From positions 234,413 to 298,412 of the forward strand of contig BOKS01000004.1 in NCBI GenBank assembly GCA_016861105.1: a DNA stretch of 64,000 nt, read 5' to 3'. This document shows, piece by piece, positions 1 to 11,345 of the stretch (position 1 is its first letter; the number at the start of each line of letters is the position of its first letter). Position numbers and translations under genes: made by a program. Source of the DNA: Betaproteobacteria bacterium (GTDB taxonomy: Bacteria; Pseudomonadota; Gammaproteobacteria; Burkholderiales; Casimicrobiaceae). The notes below the pieces were generated by a model that made no database searches, was not told the DNA's origin, and saw nothing but the letters and a program-made list of their open reading frames with translations.

Positions 1-909
1 TCCGCGATGGGGCTGATGAAGGCGGCGCAGCGCGCGCCGCAGGCGATCCTGCTGCCGGCCGACTTCGACCGCTACCGCGCGTATTCGCGGCGCTTCAAGG
101 ACGCCGTGCGCGCGATCGCCCCGCGCATCGAGGACCGCGGCATCGACGAGATCTACGTCGACCTAACCGGCGTGCGGCTCCCCGAGCACGACGCGGACGC
201 CGACGACGACCCGTGGTGGCGCGCGCGCGACGTCGCGAAGGCGCTGAAGGCCGCCGTGCGCGAGGCGACCGGGCTCGGCTGCTCGATCGCCGTCGCGCCC
301 AACAAGCTGCTGGCGAAGATCGCCTCCGACCTCGACAAGCCGGACGGCCTCACGATCCTGCGCGAGGCCGACGTTCCCGTCCGCATCTGGCCACTGCCCG
401 CGCGGCGCGTGAACGGCATCGGCCCGAAGGCGGCGGCGAAGCTCGCGGCGCTGGGCTTCGGCACCGTGGGCGAGCTGGCGCACGCCGATCCGGCGCTGCT
501 GCGCCTGCACTTCGGGGTGCACTACGGCGCGTGGCTGCTCGAGGCCGCGCAGGGCCGCGACGAGCGCGAGGTGGTCACCGAGAGCGAGCCCAAGTCGGTC
601 TCGCGCGAGACCACCTTCGAGCGCGACCTCTCGGCGCGCCACGACCGCGCCCGCCTCTCCGAGGTCTTCGCGTGGCTGTGCGAGCGCGTCGCGGCCGACC
701 TCGCGCGCAAGGGCTACGCGGGGCGCACGATCGGCGTCAAGCTGCGCTTCGACGACTTCCGCACGGTGACGCGCGACACGACGCTGGAGGCGGCCACCCA
801 GGACGCCGGCGAGATCCTCCACGCCGCACGCACGTGCCTCAGGCGCATCGAGCTCGCGCGCCGCATCCGCCTGCTCGGCGTGCGCGTCGGGACGCTGCAG
901 CACGCGTGA
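1..909 (+). CDS. dinB: DNA polymerase IV (Y family), 5' end outside window
   Basis: Translesion, damage-inducible DNA polymerase without proofreading. The frame is open through base 1 and the first visible residues (SAMGLMKAAQ) fall where DinB proteins have their conserved finger region, so the N-terminal catalytic Asp is upstream of the window. Visible are the palm segment with the DEIYVDLT motif carrying the acidic metal ligands, the IAPNKLLAKIASDLDKPDG block, the thumb helix-hairpin-helix (NGIGPKAAAKLAALG) and the little-finger domain with the SVSRETTF motif. About 300 residues are present; the family is usually 350-400. The C-terminus is short and lacks an obvious beta-clamp-binding peptide, as in some shorter homologues. 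Confident family call. Confidence 0.93.
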   Translation, partial: SAMGLMKAAQRAPQAILLPADFDRYRAYSRRFKDAVRAIAPRIEDRGIDEIYVDLTGVRLPEHDADADDDPWWRARDVAKALKAAVREATGLGCSIAVAPNKLLAKIASDLDKPDGLTILREADVPVRIWPLPARRVNGIGPKAAAKLAALGFGTVGELAHADPALLRLHFGVHYGAWLLEAAQGRDEREVVTESEPKSVSRETTFERDLSARHDRARLSEVFAWLCERVAADLARKGYAGRTIGVKLRFDDFRTVTRDTTLEAATQDAGEILHAARTCLRRIELARRIRLLGVRVGTLQHA

Positions 910-953
910 GGCGGATCGCGTACGAGGCGCGCTCGTCCGGCGCGGGGAGGCGC

Positions 954-3357
<2,404 letters not shown>

Positions 3358-3505
3358 CGCCGCCGCAGGCGCCGCGCGCTCGCGCGGCGGCGAGCACGCG
3401 CGGGCGCCGCGCGGCTTAGACCAACGGATGATTTCGCGTCGCGTCCGCGATCCTTAGGCTTTCGATCGTGCCGGCCCGTCCGGCGCGACGATCGCGGAGG
3501 CGCGC

Positions 3506-5437
3506 ATGGTCGCATCGCCCGGTCGCGAAAGCCCGCTCGCGCGGGAACTCGCGACGTGCAGGATCCTCGCGGTCGCGCTCGCCGCCGCCGGCGTCGTGGT
3601 CGTGCCGCCCGTTGCGGCGCAACCCGCTGCGACGATCGTGGCGTCGCGCATGCTGGGCGGCCACTGGGACGACGTCGTCGACGAGATCGCGCGCGCTGCG
3701 GACGGCAGGCTGTACGTTCGGGGCCGCCAGGCCTCGCCCTTCGCGCCCGACGTCGCGTCGTCGGCCACCGTCAACGCCGGCCAGTCGAGCGTCTTCGTCG
3801 CGCGCGTCGATCCCGCGACGCTCGCCGTCGACTGGCGCGTCCACGTCGGCCGCGACCGCACTTCGGTGCCGGAGGAGGACCACGCCCGACGCGTCGAGGG
3901 CTTCGCGCTCGGTCCCGACGGCCACGCCTACGTCGCGGCCTACGCATCGTCGTCGCGCCCGCCGGCCGCGGGCGACACGTACACCGGCGACGGCGGCGCA
4001 CCCGCCATCTTCCGCGTCGACCCGAACGGCACGGCCACGCTGCACGCGGGGCCGCTCGATCCCGCGATCCGCTCGGTGCGCGCGCTCGCCGTGGACGGGC
4101 ACGGCCACGTCTACCTCACCGGGCGCGCCTCGCGGTCGCTGCCGACGAGCCCGGGGGCGATGGTGTCGGGCGCGCAGCTCGGCGCGCACGAGACGGGCGC
4201 GTACCTGATGCGCATCGACGCCGCGACGCGCGCGGTCGGCGTCGCGACGTTCCTCGGCGTCCCGGGCAGCCGCGCCGCCACGCCGAACGCGCAGTCGTGC
4301 CGTGCGCCGTTCGTTGACGCGCACACGGTGGCGCACGCGATCGCCGTCGCGCCGGACGGCACGATCTACCTCGCCGGCCAGGCCGAGCCGGGGGATCTCG
4401 CGGCCACGCCGGGCGCGGCCACGACGCCCGACGTCGCCTATCGCGACGCGTTCGTCATGCGCGTCGACGCCGCGGGGACGTCGCGGCTCTTCGTCGCGCG
4501 GTTCGGAGGCGGCGACAACGACCGGGCCACCGCGCTGCTGCTCGAGCCCGGAGGGAGCGCGCTCGTCGCCGGCAAGTGGCTCGACCGGGGCGGCGTCTGG
4601 CACGGACCGCGCGCGGGCTTCCAGACGACGATCGCACGCCAGTGGAGCGCCTCCAATCCGTGCGAGCCCACCGTGCCCACCGAGGCCGCGTTCCTGCTGC
4701 GCGTCGGTCCGGACGGCGCGCAGCTGGGCGGCGCGTCGCTGATCGGCAGCGTCGGTGGCGATCTCGCCGGCTGGATGAACCGCGAGGGCGCGATGCCGGT
4801 CCGCCTCGCCGGCGACGGCGCCGGGCACGTGCTGCTCGCCGGCACCACCGACTCCGGCCAGTCGCTGCCCACGCGTGCGCCGTTCGTGCCGGATGCCGAC
4901 CTGTTCCAGGCATCGCCGCGGCCTGCCCACGCGTTCGTGATGAAGGTGCGCGCGAGCGACTTCGCGCTGGTCTACGCCTCGCGTTTCGGTCCGCGCGGCA
5001 GCGATGCGCACGGCCGCGGCGTCGCCGCCGACGGCGCGGGGAACGTGTACGTCGTCGGCACCGCGCCCAACGCGGAGGCGTTCCCGCTCGTGCACGCCGC
5101 GCCGTCCGGAAGACCGTTCCGCTTCGCCTCGACGTTCGTGACACGGCTGCACGAGGCAGCCGCCGACTTCGCGCTGGCCGCGGCGCCCGCCGCGGGCACG
5201 GGCGTGCAGTTGACCGCCACGCTCGCGGACCCGTACGCGACCGGCCACGTCGAGTTCCGCGACCGCGGCACGCCGCTCGCCACCGCCCCGCTGGTGGACG
5301 GAAAGGCGCGCGTCGCCGTGCCGCTCCCCGCGGGCATCCGCGTGCTCTCCGCAGTCGTCCGCGGGGCGGGCGCATGGGACGGCAACGCCACGGCGCCACT
5401 GGCCCTCGCCGTCGCGCAATCGGGGGCCGCGCCGTGA
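3506..5437 (+). CDS. Exported SBBP-type beta-propeller protein with a C-terminal Ig-like domain
   Basis: 643 residues. A GGAGG ribosome-binding site precedes the ATG, and a hydrophobic segment at 20-37 ending PVAAQ is a likely signal peptide. The body (about 45-555) repeats blades of the form 'G.VYV.G.A...FP' and 'FVMRVDAAG...FVARFGG', typical of the SBBP (beta-propeller) family. Residues 560-640 resemble a bacterial Ig-like domain 3 (GHVEFRDRGTPLATAPL). It probably acts outside the cytoplasm; no enzymatic site is visible. It is the first gene of an operon: its TGA overlaps the GTG of the next gene (GTGA at 5434-5437). Family call is good; biological role unknown. Confidence 0.8.
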   Translation: MVASPGRESPLARELATCRILAVALAAAGVVVVPPVAAQPAATIVASRMLGGHWDDVVDEIARAADGRLYVRGRQASPFAPDVASSATVNAGQSSVFVARVDPATLAVDWRVHVGRDRTSVPEEDHARRVEGFALGPDGHAYVAAYASSSRPPAAGDTYTGDGGAPAIFRVDPNGTATLHAGPLDPAIRSVRALAVDGHGHVYLTGRASRSLPTSPGAMVSGAQLGAHETGAYLMRIDAATRAVGVATFLGVPGSRAATPNAQSCRAPFVDAHTVAHAIAVAPDGTIYLAGQAEPGDLAATPGAATTPDVAYRDAFVMRVDAAGTSRLFVARFGGGDNDRATALLLEPGGSALVAGKWLDRGGVWHGPRAGFQTTIARQWSASNPCEPTVPTEAAFLLRVGPDGAQLGGASLIGSVGGDLAGWMNREGAMPVRLAGDGAGHVLLAGTTDSGQSLPTRAPFVPDADLFQASPRPAHAFVMKVRASDFALVYASRFGPRGSDAHGRGVAADGAGNVYVVGTAPNAEAFPLVHAAPSGRPFRFASTFVTRLHEAAADFALAAAPAAGTGVQLTATLADPYATGHVEFRDRGTPLATAPLVDGKARVAVPLPAGIRVLSAVVRGAGAWDGNATAPLALAVAQSGAAP

Positions 5438-8400
5438 CGCGGCGCGTCATCCCGCGGCTGCACGCGGCCTGCCTCGCGCTGGCGCTCGCCGCCGGCCCCG
5501 CCGCCGCCTCGTTCGTGTGGGTCGTCGACGCTGCCGCGCCGGCGCGCATCGAGGTCGCGAGCGGTGCTTCGCGCGCGCTCGCGCCGGGCCGCGTCGATGC
5601 GGTCGTGCCGCTGCGCGACGGCGGCGCCTGGATCCGCACGCCGGGCGAAGTGCTGCGGCTGGACGCGGCGCTCGAGGTCGCGGCGCGGGCGAGCGTCGCC
5701 GGCGCGGGGCCGCTGCTGCACGAGCCGGCATCGCGCAGGCTGTGGGTGGCGAGCGGCGCCGAGCTCCTGCGCTTCGACGAGGATCTCCGGCTGGAAGGCG
5801 TGGCCGCGCTGGACGGGGCGGTGCGGGGCCTCGCCGCGTCCGGGCCGGACGCGATCTGGATCGTCACCGATGCGACGCTGTCGCGCTTCGACCGCGCGGG
5901 GATGCCGCTGGACGCGGTCCCGCTCGCGACGCTCGGCATCGCGGGGCCGGTCGCAGGCGTGCTGGCCGACGCCGCGCGGGCGCGCGTGTGGATCGCCGCG
6001 GGGTCGGGCGACGCGGTCGCCGTGGATGCCGCCGGCCCGTTGCGCGCGACGCAGCAGCGCCTTCGCGCGCATCCGGACACGTGCGCCATCGCCGTCGAGC
6101 CCGTCGCGGGGGCCCTGTACGGTGCGCTGCGCGACGCGTGGCTGCCGCTGCAGGAGGGCGGCTCCGCGGCGGCCGAGCGCGAAGGCGCGCCGGCAGGGCC
6201 CGGCTTCGAATCGACGGCCCTGCTGCGGCTCGCGCCGGGCGGTCCGGGTGCGCGAGGCGGGGCCGTCACCGTTCCCGTCGTCGTGCTGGGGTGCGGGATC
6301 GCGGGTGAGCCGTTGCGCGCTGCGGCGCAGCCGAGCCGGCTCGTGCTCGGGCCGACCATCGCCGCCGCGTCGTCGCGCTGGCGGTGGGATGTCGCGCTGT
6401 GGTGCGGCAGTGCGAGCTGTGCGGACGCCGACGCGCTCCTCGCCACGGTCCGCGCCGATCTCGACGTCGCCGGGCATCGTGTCGGGGCGCCCGCCGCCCG
6501 GCAGGACGGTGCCTGGACCGTCGAAATCGCGATGCCGGACGCCGTCGCGGCGGCTGCGCAGGCGGTTCCCGCGACGCTGACGCTCGTCGACGCGTACGGC
6601 AACGCCGTCGCGGAACCGCTCGCGCTCGCAGCGGGAGCGGCGGGCGGCACGGTGCCGGTGCGCGCCGGGCCGAAGGGCACGCCGGTCGTCGCGATCACCA
6701 GCCCCGCCGCGAACGCCGTCTTCGTCGCGCCGGCCACCGTGCCGCTCGCGGCGTCGGCGTCGGTGAGCGGCGCCACGCTGGCGAAGGTCGAGTTCCTCCG
6801 CAACGGATCGCTGCTCGCGACGGACACGTCGTCGCCGTACACGTACGCGTGGACCGGCGTCGCCGCCGGGACGTACACGCTGACCGCGCGGGCGTGGGAC
6901 AGCGCAGGGGGGAGCACGACGTCGGCGCCGGTTCCGGTCACGGTCAACGCGAACGCTCCGCCGGGCGTCGCCCTGACCGCGCCGGCGCCGGGAACGGTCC
7001 TCACCGCGCCGGCGACCATCGGCCTCGCGGCGCACGCGACGGATGCGGACGGCGGCGTCGCGAAGGTCGAGTTCTTCCGCGGCACGACACGCATCGCGAC
7101 CGACACGACGGCGCCGTACGCGCACGCGTGGACGGGCGTCGGCGGCGGCACCTACTCGCTCACCGCGCGGGCGACCGACGACAAGGGCGCGGCGACGACG
7201 TCGGCCGCGGTCACGGTGGTGGTCAACCGCCCGCCGGCGACGGCGATCACGGCGCCGGCCGGCAATGCGACGCTCGTCGCGCCGCTGAACCTCGCCGTCG
7301 CCGCGAGCGCCTCCGACGCGGACGGCAGCGTGGCGAAGGTCGAGTTCTTCCGCAACGGAACGCTCGCGGCCACCGACACGTCGTCGCCGTGGGGCTTCAC
7401 GTGGAGCAACGTCCCGACGGGGACGCACACGCTCACCGCGAGGGCCACCGACAACCGCGGCGCCGCGACCACGTCCGCGCCGGTCACGTTCACCGTGAAC
7501 GCCAACCTTCCCCCGGCCGTGACGCTGACCTCGCCGGCCGCCGGGGCGCGCTTCAGCTACCCCGCGGTCGTCCCGCTCGCCGCCACCGCGAGCGATGGCG
7601 ACGGCAGCGTCGCGCGCGTCGAGTTCCACTACGACTACGGTGCGCTCGGCACCGACACCTCGAGTCCCTATGCGCTCGCGTGGAACAGTCCGTACGTCGG
7701 CACGTTCACGCTCACCGCGCGCGCGGTGGACAACAAGGGCGCCGCCGCGGTCTCGGCGCCCGTGTCGATCACGATCGCGGCCAACCAGCCGCCGGCGGTG
7801 ACGGCAACAGGCACGCCCCCTGCCGGTGAAGTCGTGGCATCGGCGCCGCCCACGTTCGTCCTCGAGGCCGCGCCGGTGGACAGCGACGGAACGATCGTCG
7901 CGGTCCGCTTCCAGCGCTACGACGCGGCGAGCGATGCGTTCGCGACGTTCGCGACGGCCGTGCAGCCGCCTTATGTCGCCCAGTACGCGGCGCAGACGCT
8001 CGACGGCGAGTACTGGTTCCGGATCGAGGCGGTCGACAACGCGGGCGACGTCGGCCATGCCGACCTCTACTACATGGTCGTGGCCAACCGCTCGCCGCAG
8101 GTGCGCCTGATCGAGCCGGGCGCGGAGGTCGAGTGGAGCGGATTCGTCGCGCCGGCCACCGTGGTGATCGTCGTCGACGCGACGGAGTTCGACCCTCCGC
8201 CCGATCGCATCGCCCGCGTCGAGGTGCTCGTCGACGGCCTGCCCGTCGGCGCCTTGGATGCGCCCAGCGGCACGCGTGGCGAGTACGTCCACGTCTGGCG
8301 CGACGTCCCGGCGGGAAGCTACGCGCTCCGCGTCCGCGCCGTCGACGCGTTCGGCGCCGTCGGCGAGTGGCAGCGCAACGTGCAGGTGCTGCACGCGGGA

Positions 8401-10641
8401 CCGAACGCGTCCGTCGCGATCCTCCAGCCGGTGTCCGGCGAGGTCTACCGGGCCTCGGTGCCGCTGCAGGCCGTGGTCGAGCCCGGCGCGACGCCGGTGA
8501 CCCGCGTCGACTACGTCGACACCCGCGGCCGCAGGCTGGCCACGTCGTCCGTGCCGCCGTACGCGGCCGCCTGGAACGCGCCTGCCCCGGGGCGCCACGC
8601 GATCACCGCCGTCGCGATCCAGGCGAACGGCATCGGCGTGTCGTCGCCGACGGTGCACGTCGACGTCGCGGACGCCGCGGCGAAGCGTCCGCCGCTGGTC
8701 GTGCTGACCGCACCGGCCGCGTCCGGCACCTACGCGGCGGGCGCGCCGCTGGCCGTGGAGGCCGACGCGCTCGCGGACGGCGCGGCATCGATCGCGCGCG
8801 TCGACTTCTTCGCCAACGGCGCGCCGATCGGGACGGCCGCCGCCGAACCCTACCGCGTCGTGTGGAGCGACCCGCCCGCGGGTGCGGCGACGCTGACCGC
8901 CGTCGCCGTCGACTCCACGGCGCCGGCCGCCGGGTCGACGGCGACGTCCAGCCCGGTCGGCGTCACGCTGGCCGGCGCCAATCCGCGCCCGGTCGTGACG
9001 CTCACGGCGCCTGCGGCCGGGGCGAGCTTCGTCGCGCCGGCGTCGGTGGCGCTGGCCGCCGACGCCAGCGATGCGAACGGAAGCGTCGTGCGCGTGGAGT
9101 TCCGCGCCGACGGCGTCCTCGTGGGCACCGACACCTCGCCGCCGTTCGCCGTCGCCTGGCGCGACGTACCGGCCGGCACGTACGCCATCACCGCCACGGC
9201 CGTCGACGACGGCGGCGCCGCGGCGACGTCGGATGCGCGCTCCGTCATGGTCGTGGCGAACGCGCCGCCGCAGGTCGCGCTGACCGCGCCGCTGCCCGGC
9301 CAGTCGTTCGCGCACGGTGCTCCCGTGACGCTCGCCGCGACGGCCGCCGATCCGGACGGCCCGATCGCGCGCGTCGAGTTCCTCGACGGCGAGACGCTGC
9401 TGCACGCCGACACGTCGGCACCGTACGCCTTCGAGTGGACCGGTGGCGCGGTCGGCGCGCACATGCTCGCGGCGCGGGCCTACGACGCCGCGGGGGCCGT
9501 GACCGTGACGCCCGGCACGTTGGTGACCATCACCTCCGACGCGGCGTCGATGGCGGCGCTCCTGCTGCCGCTCGACGGCCAGCGCTTCGTCACCGGACAG
9601 GCCGTCGACCTGGTCGCCGTGGCCGGCAACCCCGCCGGGGGCGTCGCACGCGTCGACTTCCTGGCCGGCGGCGTGGTGATCGGGTCGTCGGTGGCACCAC
9701 CCTTCGCTCTCCGGTGGACGAACGTGCCGGGCGGAACGCACGCGCTCGCTGCGCGCGTGCACGACGCGAGCGGCACGGTGCGCACGTCGGCGCCGGCGAC
9801 GATCCACGTGGCGCCCCTCGCGGCCGCGATCGCCCATCCGCCGGAGAACGCGTCGATCGCCGCCTCGTCCACGCTCGTCCACGGAACGTTCGCAGCGCCC
9901 GCGAACAGCGGGGTGCTGGTCAACGGCGTGCGCGCGCACGTGGACGGCGGCCGCTTCCTGGCCGAGGACGTCCCGCTGGTCGACGGAGCGAACACGCTGC
10001 GCGTCGTGGTCGTGACCGCGGACGGGCAGTCCGGCGAGGTGACCCGCAATGTCACCCGCTCGGGCAGCGCGGCGCTCGCCGTCCGGCTGGAGCCGGCCGC
10101 CGGGGTCGCGCCCCACACGGCCACGCTGCACGTCGACAAGCCGTCGGGCCTGACGATCGCGCAGGTCGCCTTCGAGGAGCTCGGCGCGGCGTCGCTCGAC
10201 ACCGCCGGCGCCGACCAGACCATCCTCGGCCGGTTGACGCTGGCCGCGCCGGGGGTCGCGACGCCGACGATCGTCCTGACCGATTCGACAGGTACCGTCC
10301 ACCGCGTGCCGGTGGGGATACTCGCCGCCAGCCGGGAGGTGCTGGACGCGATGCTGAGGGGGCTCTGGAGTTCGTACGCTGCGGCGCTGGTCGCCGGACG
10401 CGTCGACCTGGCGCTGGCGAGCCTGCCGCCGCTCGTCGCCGCCCGGTACCGGCCGATCCTCGAGCCGCTCGCGCCGCACTTCGCGCAGATCGTGCCGACG
10501 TGGTCCGCGCCGCAGACGGGCCTGCTGGCCGACGACCTCGCCGAGTACGCGATCGGCCGGACGATCGACGGGCAGAAGCGCCTGTTCTTCGTCTACTTCG
10601 TCAAGGACGGACAGGGGCTGTGGCGACTGGACGCCCTGTGA
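5434..10641 (+). CDS. Large exported Ig-repeat protein (1735 residues, about 11 repeats)
   Basis: GTG start in a GTGA overlap with the preceding gene; signal peptide at about 6-26 (ALALAAGPAAA). Residues 30-270 look like a degenerate beta-propeller (blades such as RLWVASGAELLRFDEDLRL). From about 415 to 1470 there are eleven repeats of roughly 90-100 residues with the pattern 'PP.V.LTAPA.G..F.AP..V.L.A.A.D.DGSVA.VEFF.NG', then 'ATDTSSPY...W..V.AGTYTLTARA.D..GA...S.PV.V'. This is the Big_9/PF17957-type Ig-like domain found in adhesins and secreted hydrolases. A divergent twelfth Ig-like unit follows near 1470-1550. The last 190 residues are a non-repeat domain ending in FVYFVKDGQGLWRLDAL. No LPXTG or autotransporter domain is seen. 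Role inferred as surface scaffold or adhesin. Confidence 0.82.
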   Translation: MTRRVIPRLHAACLALALAAGPAAASFVWVVDAAAPARIEVASGASRALAPGRVDAVVPLRDGGAWIRTPGEVLRLDAALEVAARASVAGAGPLLHEPASRRLWVASGAELLRFDEDLRLEGVAALDGAVRGLAASGPDAIWIVTDATLSRFDRAGMPLDAVPLATLGIAGPVAGVLADAARARVWIAAGSGDAVAVDAAGPLRATQQRLRAHPDTCAIAVEPVAGALYGALRDAWLPLQEGGSAAAEREGAPAGPGFESTALLRLAPGGPGARGGAVTVPVVVLGCGIAGEPLRAAAQPSRLVLGPTIAAASSRWRWDVALWCGSASCADADALLATVRADLDVAGHRVGAPAARQDGAWTVEIAMPDAVAAAAQAVPATLTLVDAYGNAVAEPLALAAGAAGGTVPVRAGPKGTPVVAITSPAANAVFVAPATVPLAASASVSGATLAKVEFLRNGSLLATDTSSPYTYAWTGVAAGTYTLTARAWDSAGGSTTSAPVPVTVNANAPPGVALTAPAPGTVLTAPATIGLAAHATDADGGVAKVEFFRGTTRIATDTTAPYAHAWTGVGGGTYSLTARATDDKGAATTSAAVTVVVNRPPATAITAPAGNATLVAPLNLAVAASASDADGSVAKVEFFRNGTLAATDTSSPWGFTWSNVPTGTHTLTARATDNRGAATTSAPVTFTVNANLPPAVTLTSPAAGARFSYPAVVPLAATASDGDGSVARVEFHYDYGALGTDTSSPYALAWNSPYVGTFTLTARAVDNKGAAAVSAPVSITIAANQPPAVTATGTPPAGEVVASAPPTFVLEAAPVDSDGTIVAVRFQRYDAASDAFATFATAVQPPYVAQYAAQTLDGEYWFRIEAVDNAGDVGHADLYYMVVANRSPQVRLIEPGAEVEWSGFVAPATVVIVVDATEFDPPPDRIARVEVLVDGLPVGALDAPSGTRGEYVHVWRDVPAGSYALRVRAVDAFGAVGEWQRNVQVLHAGPNASVAILQPVSGEVYRASVPLQAVVEPGATPVTRVDYVDTRGRRLATSSVPPYAAAWNAPAPGRHAITAVAIQANGIGVSSPTVHVDVADAAAKRPPLVVLTAPAASGTYAAGAPLAVEADALADGAASIARVDFFANGAPIGTAAAEPYRVVWSDPPAGAATLTAVAVDSTAPAAGSTATSSPVGVTLAGANPRPVVTLTAPAAGASFVAPASVALAADASDANGSVVRVEFRADGVLVGTDTSPPFAVAWRDVPAGTYAITATAVDDGGAAATSDARSVMVVANAPPQVALTAPLPGQSFAHGAPVTLAATAADPDGPIARVEFLDGETLLHADTSAPYAFEWTGGAVGAHMLAARAYDAAGAVTVTPGTLVTITSDAASMAALLLPLDGQRFVTGQAVDLVAVAGNPAGGVARVDFLAGGVVIGSSVAPPFALRWTNVPGGTHALAARVHDASGTVRTSAPATIHVAPLAAAIAHPPENASIAASSTLVHGTFAAPANSGVLVNGVRAHVDGGRFLAEDVPLVDGANTLRVVVVTADGQSGEVTRNVTRSGSAALAVRLEPAAGVAPHTATLHVDKPSGLTIAQVAFEELGAASLDTAGADQTILGRLTLAAPGVATPTIVLTDSTGTVHRVPVGILAASREVLDAMLRGLWSSYAAALVAGRVDLALASLPPLVAARYRPILEPLAPHFAQIVPTWSAPQTGLLADDLAEYAIGRTIDGQKRLFFVYFVKDGQGLWRLDAL

Positions 10642-11345
10642 ACGCCGCCGCGCGCCGCGCGTGCCACGCAACGGCCGCCGCAGTGCGCCTCGCGGCGGTC
10701 GCCGCGCTCGCGCTGACGCCGGCCGCGTGCAGCGTGGAGCGAACCTACACGGCCGAGCCGATCGCCGCTCGCGTCGTCGACGCGGACACGGGCGCACCGG
10801 TCGAGGGCGTGAACGTGGTGGCCGCCTGGCAGGCGAAGGGGGGTCTCGAAGGCGGCAACGTGATGGGCTACGTCATGGTGATGGAGGACGTCACCGATGC
10901 CGACGGGGCGTTCTCGTTCCCCGGGTGGGGGCCGAAGAAGTGGCGCAACGGAGCGATCCGCGACGGAGCGCCTTTGCTGATCGTCTTCAAGCCGGGCTAC
11001 GGCGTTCGCCTGCTCTGGGAGGAGAAGTACGGCGTGGAGTTCGCCACGCCGCACATGAGCTCGAGTTGGGACAAGCAGGTCATTGCGCTTAAGCGATTCG
11101 AAGGTTCCGCAGAGGACTATGCGTGGAACTTGTCGGGACTGCGAACCTTTCTTGATGGGCTCCTCTTGGAGGGGGGGTGTGCATGGCGCGGGGTACCGAA
11201 CTTTCTGCGAACAGTCGATCGTCAGCATCGGGAGTTTGTCAGGCAACGGACGCGTGTCGCACTGGACAGCCTGCAGTCGATGCAAGACAACGTCGACAAG
11301 TCATGCGGTTCCTTGCCCGATTTCGTCGAGGAGCACGCACGATGA
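10638..11345 (+). CDS. Exported lipoprotein-like protein with carboxypeptidase-regulatory-like domain
   Basis: 235 residues, GTG start in a GTGA overlap with the Ig-repeat gene. The N-terminus is hydrophobic (AAVALALTPAAC) with Cys near 31; a poor lipobox because Pro sits at -3, so lipidation is only possible. Residues 40-130 (IAARVVDADTGAPVEGVNVVAAW...DADGAFSFPGWG) match the start of a CarboxypepD_reg-like beta-sandwich. The C-terminal third is helical and polar, without a recognised family. Base composition changes sharply from about 11080 to much lower GC, inside this gene's 3' part. It ends in ATGA overlap with the next gene. Confidence 0.72.
   Translation: MNAAARRACHATAAAVRLAAVAALALTPAACSVERTYTAEPIAARVVDADTGAPVEGVNVVAAWQAKGGLEGGNVMGYVMVMEDVTDADGAFSFPGWGPKKWRNGAIRDGAPLLIVFKPGYGVRLLWEEKYGVEFATPHMSSSWDKQVIALKRFEGSAEDYAWNLSGLRTFLDGLLLEGGCAWRGVPNFLRTVDRQHREFVRQRTRVALDSLQSMQDNVDKSCGSLPDFVEEHAR

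Noticed and set aside
6690..9800. Possible CRISPR-like or DNA-level repeat array
   Set aside because: Periodicity of about 270-300 bp reflects protein Ig repeats; there are no short identical repeats with unique spacers.
4972..10797. A 1941-codon minus-strand open frame
   Set aside because: Antisense to the Ig-repeat gene; its apparent repeats are only the mirror of the Ig repeats.
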